From Blasia pusilla (lineage: Eukaryota; Marchantiophyta; Marchantiopsida; Blasiales), in the NCBI GenBank assembly GCA_050084515.1, contig CM114271.1, positions 1-64,000 of the forward strand: 64,000 nucleotides of DNA, read 5' to 3'. Under the pieces are notes generated by a model, which did not search any database, had not been told where the DNA came from, and saw only the letters and a list, made by a program, of their open reading frames with translations. Within the stretch, counting starts at the first letter, position 1. The number at the start of each line of letters is the position of its first letter. Of the stretch, positions 1-10,242 are shown in pieces. The position numbers and the translations under genes were made by a program.

Positions 1-2698
1 CCTAAACCCTAAACTCCTAAACCCTAAACCCTAAACCCTAAACCCTAAACCCTAAACCCTAAAACCCTAAACCCTAAACCCTAAACCCTAAACCCTAAAC
101 CCTAAACCCTAAAAACCCTAAACCCTAAACCCTAAACCCTAAACCCTAAACCCTAAACCCTAAACCCTAAACCCTAAACCCTAAACCCTAAACCCTAAAC
201 CCTAAAAACCCTAAACCCTAAACCCTAAACCCTAAACCTAAAAAAACCCTAAAACCCTAAACTAAACCCTAAACCCTAAACCCTAAACCCTAAACCCTAA
301 ACCCTAAAACCCTAAACCCTAAACCCTAAACCCTAAACCCTAAACCCTAAACTAAACCCTAAACCCTAAACCCTAAACCCTAAACCCTAAACCCTAAACC
401 CTAAACCCTAAACCCTAAACCCTAAACCCTAAACCCTAAACCCTAAACCCTAAACCCTAAACCCTAAACCCTAAACCCTAAACCCTAAACCCTAAACCTA
501 AAAAACCCTAAACCCTAAACCCTAAACCTAAAAACTAAAACCCTAAACCCTAAACCCTAAACCCTAAACCCTAAACCCTAAACCCTAAACCCTAAACCCT
601 AAACCCTAAACCCTAAACCCTAAACCCTAAACCCTAAACCCTAAACCCTAAACCCTAAACCCTAAACCCTAAACCCTAAACCCTAAACCCTAAACCCTAA
701 ACCCTAAACCCTAAACCCTAAACCCTAAACCCTAAACCCTAAACCCTAAACCCTAAACCCTAAACCCTAAACCCTAAACCCTAAACCCTAAACCCTAAAA
801 CCCTAAACCCTAAACCCTAAACCCTAAACCCTAAACCCTAAACCCTAAACCCTAAACCCTAAACCCTAAACCCTAAACCCTAAACCCTAAACCCTAAACC
901 CTAAAAACCCAAACCCTAAACCTAAACCCTAAACCCTAAACCCTAAACCCTAAACCCTAAACCCTAAACCCTAAACCCTAAACCCTAAACCCTAAACCCT
1001 AAACCCTAAACCCTAAACCCTAAACCCTAAACCCTAAACCCTAAACCCTAAACCCTAAACCCTAAACCCTAAACCCTAAACCCTAAACCCTAAACCCTAA
1101 ACCCTAAACCCTAAAAAACCCTAAAAACCGTAAACCCTAAACCCTAAACCCTAAACCCTAAACCCTAAACCCTAAACCCTAAACCCTAAACCCTAAACCC
1201 TAAACCCTAAACCCTAAACCCTAAACCCTAAACCCTAAACCCTAAACCCTAAACCCTAAACCCTAAACCCTAAAAACCCTAAACCCTAAAACCCTAAACC
1301 CTAAACCCTAAACCCTAAACCCTAAACCCTAAACCCTAAACCCTAAAAACCCTAAACCCTAAACCCTAAACCCTAAACCCTAAACCCTAAACCCTAAACC
1401 CTAAACCCTAAACCCTAAACCCTAAACCCTAAACCCTAAAACCCTAAACCCTAAACCCTAAACCCTAAACCCTAAACCCTAAACCCTAAACCCTAAACCC
1501 TAAACCCTAAACCCTAAACCCTAAACCCTAAACCCTAAACCCTAAACCCTAAACCCTAAACCCTAAACCCTAAAAACCCTAAACCCTAAACCCTAAACCC
1601 TAAACCCTAAACCCTAAACCCTGAACCCTAAACCCTAAACCCTATAAACCCTAAACCCTAAACCCTAAACCCTAAACCCTAAACCCTAAACCCTAAACCC
1701 TAAACCCTAAACCCTAAACCCTAAACCCTAAAACCCTAAACCCTAAACCCTAAACCCTAAACCCTAAACCCTAAACCCTAAACCCTAAACCCTAAACCCT
1801 AAACCCTAAACCCTAAACCCTAAACCCTAAACCCTAAACCCTAAACCCTAAACCCTAAACCCTAAACCCTAAACCTAAACCCTAAACCCTAAACCCTAAC
1901 CCTAAACCCTAAACCCTAAACCCTAAACCCTAAACCCTAAACCCTAAACCCTAAACCCTAAACCCTAAACCCTAAACCCTAAACCCTAAACCCCTAAACC
2001 CTAAACCCTAAACCCTAAACCCTAAACCCTAAACCCTTAACCCTAAACCCTAAACCCTAAACCCTAAACCCTAAACCCTAAACTCCTAAACCCTAAACCC
2101 TAAACCCTAAACCCTAAACCCTAAACCCTAAACCCTAAACCCTAAACCCTAAACCCTAAACCCTAAACCCTAAAACCCTAAACCCTAAACCCTAAACCCT
2201 AAACCCTAAACCCTAAACCCTAAACCCTAAACCCTAAACCCTAAACCCTAAACCCTAAACCCTAAACCCTAAACCCTAAACCCTAAACCCTAAACCTAAA
2301 CCCTAAACCCTAAACCCTAAACCCTAAACCCTAAACCCTAAACCCTAAACCCTAAAACCCTAAACCCTAAACCCTAAACCCTAAACCCTAAACCCTAAAC
2401 CCTAAACCCTAAACCCTAAACCCTAAACCCTAAACCCTAAACCCTAAACCCTAAACCCTAAACCCTAAACCCTAAACCCTCTAAACCCTAAACCCCTAAA
2501 CCCTAAACCCTAAACCCTAAACCCTAAAACCCTAAACCCTAAACCTAAACCTAAACCTCCTAAAACCCTAAACCCTAAACCCTAAACCCTAAACCCTAAA
2601 CCCTAAACCCTAAACCCTAAACCCTAAAACCCTAAAAAGCCTAAAAAAAAACCCTAAAACCCTAAACCCTAAACCCTAAACCCTAAACCCTTAACCCT
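1..2698 (+). repeat. Telomeric repeat array (CCCTAAA)n
   Basis: The sequence is an almost unbroken array of the 7-mer CCCTAAA, the complement of the plant-type telomere repeat TTTAGGG that telomerase adds to the G-rich 3' strand. The C-rich strand reads 5'->3' from base 1, as expected for a left chromosome end. Variant units occur throughout (CCCTAAAA, CCTAAA, CCCCTAAA, CCGTAAA near 1127, CCCTGAA near 1620) and become denser after about 2460, which is typical of the older proximal part of a telomere. The total of about 2.7 kb is what is present in this assembly; the real tract may be longer. Confidence 0.98.
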
Positions 2699-2747
2699 GA
2701 AGAGTCAAGCAATTGGGTCATGTGATGGGCAGGAAGTAGATACAAAA
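2699..2747 (+). repeat. 49-nt fragment of the adjacent hAT gene embedded in telomere repeats
   Basis: These 49 nt are identical to 2903-2951, which lie inside the hAT copy 1 pseudogene about 200 bp further in. Telomere-type repeats lie on both sides of the outer copy. It is therefore either a second, displaced chromosome-gene junction or a piece of the gene copied into the telomere during repair. Confidence 0.9.
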
Positions 2748-2830
2748 CCCTAAAACCCTAAACCCCTAAAACCCTAACCCGTGAACCCTAAACCCTTAAC
2801 CCTAAACCCTTAACGCTTAACCCTAAAGCG
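2748..2830 (+). repeat. Degenerate proximal telomere repeats
   Basis: The stretch is made of CCCTAAA-like units with many variants (CCCTTAA, CCCGTGAA, GCTTAA, GCGTTAA). It separates the embedded 49-nt fragment from the start codon of hAT copy 1 at 2840. The variant density is much higher than in the distal array. Confidence 0.85.
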
Positions 2831-2839
2831 TTAACCTAG

Positions 2840-4980
2840 ATGGCCAAGAGACACAGAACAATGAACAAGATGTTACACAAGGATTATAGTCAAAAATTTT
2901 CAGAAGAGTCAAGCAATTGGGTCATGTGATGGGCAGGAAGTAGATACAAAAAATAGGAGCAGAGCTTATAAGAATCAACATGCATGGAAGGACATATGGT
3001 AATCTCTCTTCGATTGGATAGAATTTCGTGTAGAAAGTGGTAGGATCTTCTGCAAAGTCTGCAAATAGGGAAAGGGAGAGCTCGTTTGCAAGGGATGGTT
3101 CCATAAATTGTAAGGTCTTGGCCTTCAGAGATCATGCCAAATCAAATGAGCATATGAAGCTCTCTTGCATTGCTAACATAGGGAAGAGGTCAATGGGCAA
3201 GGGCATTGCAACTACTAATCAAACTTGTGATGTAGCGTGATTGACTTTATTTAAGTTGTTTCATTGCAAGGGAAGCCTTGCCTTTTGTGAAATTCCGGTA
3301 TTTTTGTAAGTTGTTGTATTTTGTGAATGCCCCATTGACCACAAAGTTGTACTGAGATGAGAAGATCGAGCTGCAATGATATGTGCTTTTTCATCAGCCA
3401 AGTTTTTCTCAGAAGGACCTTTAGTAAAGTGCTTAAGTCTCCTTTTTTCGGGATTATGAAAGATGAATCCACGGATATTTCCGAAACACGGCATTTAGTT
3501 GTATTTGTAACGTACTTAGAAGAGGGCCAAGTTGAGAGCTCATTTCTAGGATTGATGCAAAGAAGTGATCCAATGCTATTACTAGTACTCTTTTGGAGTT
3601 GATGAAGGATTCACGGCTTGAGAGTACAAAAATGGTAGCTTTTGGCTCTGACAGAGCCTTAACTATGGTAGGAAGTCAGAATGGGATAGCCTCTCAGCTC
3701 AAGCCTAAAGCCTTTCTGCTCTTTGTACTTTGTGTAGCACATAGGACCAATTTGGCTGCTTTGACAACAACCAAAACACCACCTTGCAAGGAGACATCAA
3801 CACATATAGAATCCATCTTGAATGCTCTAGCTAGATACTTTAGGAGATCTTCCAAGAGGAAGTGTGCTCTTGCAACATTACAAGAGAAACTGAATGGCTC
3901 CCAGAGGATTATGAAAAGGTATCATAAAATTCATTGGTTGTCACGTTGGCAAGCAGTGACTACATTATGTGCTTCGTTGGAATCTGTTCTTAGGTATTTC
4001 GGGATACTTCGCCTTCCAAGGATGATGGTAACGCAACTAATTTATACAACAGGTTGAGATCATTTGAAATGATCTACCAATTGTATTTTCTGGCTTATAT
4101 TTTGTCAATTCTTGCAAACTTGAGTAAAGTTTTTCAACACAAATTTGTAGATGTTAGTACTATTGGCAGCATAATGAATTCTGAAATTGCCTCTATTATA
4201 ATGAATTTTGTGATGGAAAACCATGACTCGAATGCTTCTACTTTCTCACAAGATACAGAGTAGTATATTTTGCTTGATTTTGGTCTCCCTAGAGAATATC
4301 TGAAGCGCCTGCAACCTGAGATAAGGGATAGAAAGTTCCATAGCATAGAGATGGTGAGAGATCGAATGGGAAAGGACTTGGAATCTGCTTTAACCTTTCA
4401 AGAGAATTTTTCAGAGAGTGTATGTACAAGTTTACATGAGCGGTTTAAAGACAACAATTTGATTGGTGCAATGAGGGTATTGAATCCTCTAAACATGCCT
4501 TCAAGGCAAGTAGGGTTGAATAGTTGGGATAGTAAGGAGGTAGATGAGTTATAAGCACATTTTGGAGTGACACTACCACCGAGGGGTCATTTGGGTTTAG
4601 GGTTTAGGGGTCATTTGCAGCGTGCTCTTATTCCAATCATTCAAGCTCATGTCCACAACTAAGTGGAAAGACCAAAACTTTCGAGACTTATGGGCTATGG
4701 TAAGTTGGAGTAATGTAAGGTCACCTACTTGTGTTAGCTAATATTGCTAGAGTACAATGTGTAAGTACAACTATTTTTGAGAGAGCTTTCTCTATTCAGA
4801 ATACTATTAAGACTAAAATTCGTAATAGATTGATGACAAAATATTTGGATGCGGTATTTAGGATTGCTAGTACCTGATTATGAGGATTATGAGGATCTCT
4901 TGTTAAATCAGTAGTACTTTGGAAAAATAATGCAAACTTTAGATATGTATGTTCCAACCTAGAAGTATATCGTTGATCTA
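2840..4980 (+). pseudogene. hAT-family transposase-like pseudogene, copy 1
   Basis: This is the closest gene-like feature to the telomere. It starts with ATG at 2840 (MAKRHRTM), matching the start of the better preserved copy at 12927 (MAKRQKTM). It then has a TTF/BED-type zinc finger region near 3030-3170 (FCKVC ... DHAKSNEH), a DUF4371-like catalytic core near 3450-4050 (GIMKDESTDI, LVVFVTYLEEGQ, KRYHKIHWLSRWQ) and a C-terminal hAT dimerisation segment near 4720-4860 (LANIARVQCVST, ERAFS, NRLMTKYLDAV). hAT transposases cut and paste DNA using an RNase H-like fold, and this ZNF862/KIAA1586-like type is common in plants. The copy is dead: there are stops and frameshifts near 3058, 3240, 3600, 4037, 4260 and 4555, and a telomere-repeat insertion at 4593. 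The assignment to hAT is firm; the subtype is inference. Confidence 0.88.
4582..4616 (+). repeat. Interstitial telomere-repeat insertion with 11-bp flanking duplication
   Basis: Within hAT copy 1 the 11-mer AGGGGTCATTT occurs at 4582-4592 and again at 4606-4616, with GGGTTTAGGGTTT between them. hAT copy 2 has only one corresponding stretch (AAGGGTCAGTT) and no telomere motif. The extra 24 bp is therefore an insertion of about two TTTAGGG units. Confidence 0.85.
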
Positions 4981-5129
4981 CCAATAGAAGCAACAAATGA
5001 AGTTGAGAATGTTGCAAGTCCATCTATTCCAAATGTGTAAGATAGTGGTAGAAGAGGGAATGGAGTGGGGAGGGAGGGGGCACCATTTTGTAATACTTTG
5101 GAGTTTTTCATGGAACTTCAAGTATTATG

Positions 5130-5185
5130 GAGAGGTAAGATACTTGGTCCATGTGGGAGGCTTGACGAGGTTCAAATCCTAAGGA
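5130..5185 (+). repeat. tRNA/SINE-like segment downstream of hAT copy 1
   Basis: A pol III A-box-like TGGTCCATGTGG (5143-5154) is followed by a good B-box-like GGTTCAAATCC (5169-5179) and the tail AAGGATATG. A related segment lies at the same relative place after hAT copy 2 (15009-15075). The A-to-B spacing of about 26 nt is shorter than in a normal tRNA and no cloverleaf can be folded by eye, so this is at best a SINE-like or tRNA-derived remnant. Confidence 0.35.
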
Positions 5186-5676
5186 TATGTTAGAGTGAAA
5201 GTATCATAAGAAATTCACAATAAGGAATGATATTTGAATTGCACATAATAATAAGGGTGGAGAGGTTTGCCCACGTTCAAATACCTTTCTCAAGGATGTG
5301 AAAGTCATGCAAATGTGAGTAGAAAAAGAGAGTGCAAGAAAAGAAAAATTACTGGGACGATTGGCCGCCTGTAAACACAAGTCCTAAAAATGCACGGATT
5401 TCAGAAATGTACTTTGACAAATTTTACTCATAATTAGGTGCTTAATTTTTTTTAAGCTCCTCCTCCCGGGAATCTGCGGGTTGCCGGGGAAAAACTGCCC
5501 GGACCCTGGCCTGAACGGATAGCACAGACCAATTCATTCAAATGTCTCCTCCCTGAGGGCCTGAACGTAACGGGTCGTTTAGGTACTACTGAAGTCAGAT
5601 GCTGGTCGTCTTGTGGAATGTGGATGCGAGGTACTCTTGTAGTGTTGCCTGGGCCAAAGAAGGCGTACACTTGGCC
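5186..5676. other. No gene seen
   Basis: This is a spacer between hAT copy 1 and the segmental duplication. A second weak GGTTTGCCC...GTTCAAATACC stretch near 5262-5292 resembles the preceding SINE-like segment. A GC-rich stretch lies at 5458-5580. No ORF with recognisable content was found. Confidence 0.6.
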
Positions 5677-5917
5677 TCATTAATGATTTCTTGGGACAAC
5701 GGATTTCCCAAAATTACTATTCGGCCACCGTTTGGAAGGAGAACTGACTGGAACGGAGGATTTTCAAAGAATGCAAGTCCGACTGTGTGGTCGTCGGGAT
5801 GTGGTCGTCGGGATGGATGGCCAGACATTTATTGTGATTCTATTGAAGAGCATCAGGATATTATCATTTCATTCGTGGGAGCAATGCGGATTTCAACTTG
5901 AGTCTTCGGTGCACTTG

Positions 5918-6027
5918 TGAAAAAGTGTAATAATAAATAGAAAGTAGGATTGGAAACCCATCAGGATACAAATGAGGGGCATAAAGAGGAAAAAAAACCA
6001 TAGAAAGGAGCCAAAACCGGCCCCAAA
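5918..6027. mobile_element. 110-bp insertion with 8-bp target-site duplication
   Basis: TGCACTTG is present at 5910-5917 and again at 6028-6035. The corresponding place in duplication copy 2 (near 23850) has a single TGCATTTC followed directly by AGAACGGG, which is an empty site. An 8-bp duplication is the length made by hAT elements, but I see no terminal inverted repeats. The insert contains a 21-nt word (5951-5971) that recurs exactly at 35757-35777. Confidence 0.7.
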
Positions 6028-6891
6028 TGCACTTGAGAACGGGCTTGACAGATTTAGGGAACCACACGTCGAGTACGGCACAAGAAGTCGCAGATGACGT
6101 AGGAAAAATTACAACAACTTAATTTTTGGATTAGTAATAGTTTTATTGAAACTGGCATTTGGCAGATATAGATAATGCGAGTCGGCACAATGTTTCGACA
6201 AGAATCGAACTAACCTTGATTTTGAGTGTGCGATGACACAACGGTTATCTGCCCAGGCCAATGAAACACTTTCCTAACGAAACGGTGTTTCAACATTCTA
6301 GAGAATCCCTTTCTTCTTGGGTTATAAGCTTCTGAACATGTGCTCATGAATGCTTCATAACAAGCTCGCAATCTGAGCACAAGACTAGTACATTATTCAC
6401 ATCTATGATACGCTGGACCAGAAGAATAATATAATTCGGTATGTGAATATACCAAACCAGTATTTACCCATGTCAACAAGAGTAGCGTTGCTAAGGTGGC
6501 GATCCTTGCAACCACCATTATTCCTAACAATAACAATTGGTTCAAACAACACAAATTGCGGAGATCAGGGGGTCGGTCCATGTGAAGCCAACTAATCCAT
6601 CAAGCTAGAGGCCGATGCCAGCAGCCAAAAGAAAGACATGGAGCTAGATGAGGAAGCTGTGTACAGGTTCATAACCCGGCGTGCCAGCCGCACTCACAAT
6701 CCGGACAGATCTGTTACAGCCGAAGTTAGAACTACGCTCGCGTCATAGATGTGTTGCAAAGAATATTAAAAAATAGACCCGCGGCCATCTACCAAACATG
6801 TATTCGACGTCCTGAAATCAAACGAGGACGAGATTATAGGAATCAGGTTAGAGGAGGCCGCACCTTAAGTACCGCGTCACGAAGTTGTGGA

Positions 6892-7200
6892 TCAACCCTG
6901 AATCCAGACGGCGCGCAGTTTGGTTCTGCCTTGCACAACACAGCCCGGTCCGAAGATTTGCGCCACACTACTGTACTGCTCACAATCCCTCTGGTTATGA
7001 ATGGAGACTCGGGTGTCGCCGCTGACTTCGGTGATGCGAACTGCGCCCTGGTCATTGAACCTCTGACAAGTATTACCGCCCACGAAGAAGGTGTTGGTAG
7101 GATTACCATCACAGCTGGCCGAATTGAACGTCTCAATCTTCGCAGCTTCCGTCAATGCTGCGAGTAGCAGTAACGCACAAATAACTCGTAGGATGGCCAT
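6892..7200 (-). CDS. Small secreted MiAMP1-like antimicrobial protein, copy 1
   Basis: This is an intact single-exon ORF of 102 aa. Residues 1-20 form a signal peptide (hydrophobic LLLLAALTEAA ending at AA/K), so the product should be secreted to the apoplast. The mature ~82 residues carry four cysteines at positions 30, 45, 73 and 87, a central HNQ-x2-C element and a C-terminal aromatic strand ending W-I-Q. Size, spacing and these landmarks resemble the MiAMP1 family of plant antimicrobial beta-barrel (Greek-key) proteins, about 76 residues when mature with six cysteines. The two family cysteines that pair with each other (second and last) are both missing here, the last replaced by Gly102, while the other two pairs fit. 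The family call is inference from pattern; alternatives are another small cysteine-rich secreted protein. The gene has a TATA box and W-box-like sites upstream and a 92% identical sister at 24775-25083. Confidence 0.6.
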   Translation of the reverse strand: MAILRVICALLLLAALTEAAKIETFNSASCDGNPTNTFFVGGNTCQRFNDQGAVRITEVSGDTRVSIHNQRDCEQYSSVAQIFGPGCVVQGRTKLRAVWIQG

Positions 7201-7253
7201 GATCGATTGCTAGCGTTGAAGATCAATGGAAGAATGCAAGTCGATCGCAAGGA

Positions 7254-7263
7254 TTTTTATATA
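7254..7263 (-). promoter_or_regulatory. TATA box of MiAMP1-like copy 1
   Basis: On the minus strand the sequence reads TATATAAAAA, 54-63 bp upstream of the ATG at 7200. This predicts a start site about 25-30 bp upstream of the ATG and a very short leader. The matching place in copy 2 (near 25136-25146) has lost the motif (GATAACGC). Confidence 0.65.
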
Positions 7264-7382
7264 GCCACGAAATGAAATTCCCAGGGAGCTAGTTGCTTGA
7301 GCGAGTGGTTGAGTTGTGAAAGGAGGTGGTCACCGCTGGGCTTATAAACTGTCGAGCTATGCATAAGGGCCTGCGTGTGATC

Positions 7383-7395
7383 GGTCAAATTGACT
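7383..7395. promoter_or_regulatory. Paired inverted W-boxes
   Basis: GGTCAA-A-TTGACT places a TTGACC on the minus strand and a TTGACT on the plus strand back to back, about 185 bp upstream of the MiAMP1-like start. TTGAC[C/T] is the WRKY-factor core site common in plant defence promoters. In copy 2 only the TTGACT half survives (25280-25285). Confidence 0.45.
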
Positions 7396-7850
7396 GTCGG
7401 ACCCCGCGTGACCTGTCATCCTAAACTTTTAGGCGTAGAGCTTGTCCATATAATACGTCATCGCAGCGTGATGCGTTACGCATGCGTTTAGGTTATGATC
7501 TAGTCCCAAGGAAACAACTCCAGTTCAAGTGTGAGACATAGATCGTCCATGGGTGACGCGGCGTGAGCTTGATTTTTGAAAGACCGGAATTGAGACGTCA
7601 ATTTCTGGAACGTATGACCGGTCCGCGTCTTGTCAGTTGTACCCTCCCAAACGTGTCCTCCGAAGGAAAGCGACAGCATTCATTTCTCGCTTTCGAGTTC
7701 GCGAATTTGCGGAATGTTTTCCGGAAGATTTCATGGAAACCATTTCAGCATTTATTGCACAAAAAGGTTGTCGGTACTGTCTACCGCCCGGCGTAAAACG
7801 CCTCAGCGGATGTCCGTTTCCTAGACAACGTGACACCCAGTGACCCACTT

Positions 7851-8379
7851 CTAATGCAGGGCTTCAAGAATTTTTTTGGACTAATCTAGTAAAATTCGCC
7901 TGGCAATCGACCCAGAACTCAGTGCATTGCAGTAAATCAACCCTCCGTACAATAGACAGGGTAGGAAAAGCATGTGGGGATACATATAGGTCATAGAAAA
8001 AAAAGCGTAAGAAAAAAAAGCTACCCAGCAGAGCGGTACTGGAGTCCAGGCTGGAAGATAAAAGGAACAAAATAACTTCCCCGTCGGGAAAACATGTGCG
8101 TGACATAAATGTTTCACCTAAGAAAGACTGGAGGTTGGAATCCTCGGAAAGAAAGGAAACGGATTTAACGGAACTGCCAAAAAGCATTCCGTATTCCCAC
8201 TTGTATAGGATGGGTTTCCTACCTATTTTCTATTTCTTACTACACTTTTTTTTCTCTTCTTTCTTTAATTTTTTTAAAATTTTAATTAATGGTGAAAAAA
8301 AAACTTGTGCTACCACAATAAATAAATATTCTTATGCTCGATCCGAAACGGACCAGAGATAAATTTGGATTGCGTATGT
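7851..8379. other. No gene seen
   Basis: This is an AT-rich spacer with long A and T runs (7992-8015, 8239-8310). The overlapping short ORFs have no recognisable content. Confidence 0.6.
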
Positions 8380-9420
8380 TCATGCGGACATTAATGAAGT
8401 TAAGATTTGGAATCCACCAATAAAACCTTCTCGTTGAGACTTACGAAATTAAGATTTATCGAAAAAAAATTTAACCAAACAATAGACTAGAGTAGAAAAT
8501 CGTAGCGGGGCGTAGAGCGTGCAGTTAATTTTCCACAAGTAGAAAGGTGAATAACGTCAAGAAGAAGGTCAAGAGTTGTTACAGAGACTCATCTTGAAAA
8601 GAAGTCTGTAGATAAAGTCGGGGAGGAAAAATGGCGCTCCTCATAATCTGTTGATTCCAGGCCTTGCCTTATTTCAGAAGAACATTATTCTTATCTTATA
8701 ATTTTCTATTATATCTTGTCTTTCTCCTTGTCAATGTGTTACATGTTTTCAAATTTTCTTATATTCAGATTTTCATGGCTTCTCCTCAAGGGAACGCGCT
8801 TCTTAACCAGACCCCTTTAGGAAAAGGAGCTCTTCCAATTTCTCACACTTTAAGCTTACGGTTCGTGTGCCGACCCTTACTAGTAAAACTTAGAATTTGG
8901 CAACATTTTAAAATTACAAATTGAACGAGTGATTTATAGTAAGTCACTTAGGCTAAAAATTGGTGACAAGTGTTTTTCTCGAAGTCCTTGGAACACATAT
9001 TAACACATTTCTCACTGCCGTCGATAATGGACACAAATCCTGTTCACTAGAAGATGGCTTGGTGATTTATTAAACGAGAAAGACCCATAAAGAGAATAAT
9101 GAAGCAAAGAAACTAACTCTGAACGGCACTACTACGGTGCCCAAAGTATCATTGCAAACTGCGTGAACACATGCACTGTGATACAAGTGCATGTGTTACT
9201 TAGTATCCAATCAATTCTGTTATTACGTTCGCGGAAATCAGATGCAATGAATCTTATGTTTACTTCATGCTTTTGACTTTGGTGGCCTGAGCACTGGATT
9301 TTGTCCATGAATGGACGTCCGCATCTATTTGAAACCAACGTTGACTGTACAGGAAAGTCCACCACGCCGATAAAGATTTCGACTGAGTCGTCACACCAAA
9401 CGTCTACCATATTTGATAGA
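8380..9420 (+). repeat. Dispersed ~1-kb repeat, copy 1
   Basis: This aligns with 32405-32860 in the same orientation and, over its whole length, with 39480-40430 in the opposite orientation. Shared blocks include TTTCTCACACTTT (near 8840), ACATTTCTCACTG (near 9004), GTTACTTAGTATCCAAT (9195) and ATGAATGGACGTCC (near 9306). A hairpin specific to this copy (arms AACACATGCACT, 9166-9177 and 9186-9197) is absent from the others. An antisense reading around 9132-9410 shares a few residues with the 39.5-kb copy (C-D/E-DSV; FIASD), so part may once have been coding. I do not recognise it. Confidence 0.7.
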
Positions 9421-9748
9421 CCAATAACGGTGGATACCTAGATATCGGTCTGGAGAAACCTTGCAGAATAGTGGGTCGGGATTTACCTGAGGCAGAGTGC
9501 AGGATTTTTTGTTCTTTCAACCCTCCTCTTTCACTGTCCATTCGCTATTGCAGAGAGATGAACGAAACGACAAAGACATTAGCGGAAATAACGGTTGGAC
9601 ATGCACGTGATCCAACTAGCAACCACTTGCAAATTTTCCTGCAGCAAGCGCTTGAAATTCACCCCTATAAGAAGAGTCGTTCATACCTTGCAGTCGTCAG
9701 TATTCTCGAAATTCCTGGCGTACCTCCGTTTCTGTTGTAGTTCGATCC
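9421..9748. other. No recognisable gene
   Basis: An 89-codon reading frame on the plus strand (9471-9740) opens with GTG rather than ATG and shows no domain. I would not annotate it as a gene. Confidence 0.5.
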
Positions 9749-9818
9749 TCTGAAGCGGGAACTGTTCTTTAAAGCGTCTACCCACATAGACGCTTTAAAG
9801 AACAGTTCCCGCTTCAGA
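9749..9818. repeat. Perfect palindrome, 32-bp arms, 6-nt loop
   Basis: The arm 9749-9780 is the exact reverse complement of 9787-9818 with only CCCACA between them. There is no tract of Ts and no neighbouring gene that would make it a terminator. Confidence 0.95.
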
Positions 9819-10242
9819 ACCCCTAGACATTGGCATTCCTGAATGCATTACCCTGAATGATTACTACAGAGTTGAAAAGTGCCACCAGATTTTATAAACT
9901 AATCTGAAACTGTGACCTTATTCTCCGTTTCTATTATAATTCCGGGCAGCGACGAAAGCTGAATCTGGTTATCCTAAACCATTTCTTTCAAAAATCGATC
10001 TGTTCAGAAATCTGGGCGTGTACGTGGGGTTGAGCGGGTGTCGATTGAATCCTCCCAAATGTATGACAACAGCTGCTCAAACTGAGGACTTGCAACAATG
10101 ACAGATCTACGGGAATGGAGCTGAGCATTCGTTCCGCAAGATCTCCGCTCAAATGCAACGAGTAGACCCGGCTCATCGTATCCTTCTAGCACTGAACGAT
10201 CTGGACGATCTGGACTTGCCATTTGCAAATCTGTGTACTCAA

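Larger units (their letters stand above)
5677..7850. repeat. Segmental duplication, copy 1 (partner 23630-25750)
   Basis: The DNA aligns in the same orientation, with interruptions, to 23630-25750. Shared landmarks are the ATTTCTTG..ACAACGG block near 5685, the GTGCGATGAC block near 6228, the MiAMP1-like gene and about 600 bp of its upstream DNA. Similarity is patchy outside the gene. Copy 1 has an extra 110-bp insertion (5918-6027) and a 14-nt local tandem duplication near 5800 that copy 2 lacks. Confidence 0.85.

Noticed and set aside
6751-7167. 138-codon plus-strand ORF over the MiAMP1-like gene
   Set aside because: It is antisense to the signal-peptide-bearing gene that is conserved in both duplicates; its homologue at 24748 differs in length and start.
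9749-9818. Rho-independent terminator
   Set aside because: The host is a plant nucleus, there is no T tract and no upstream gene.
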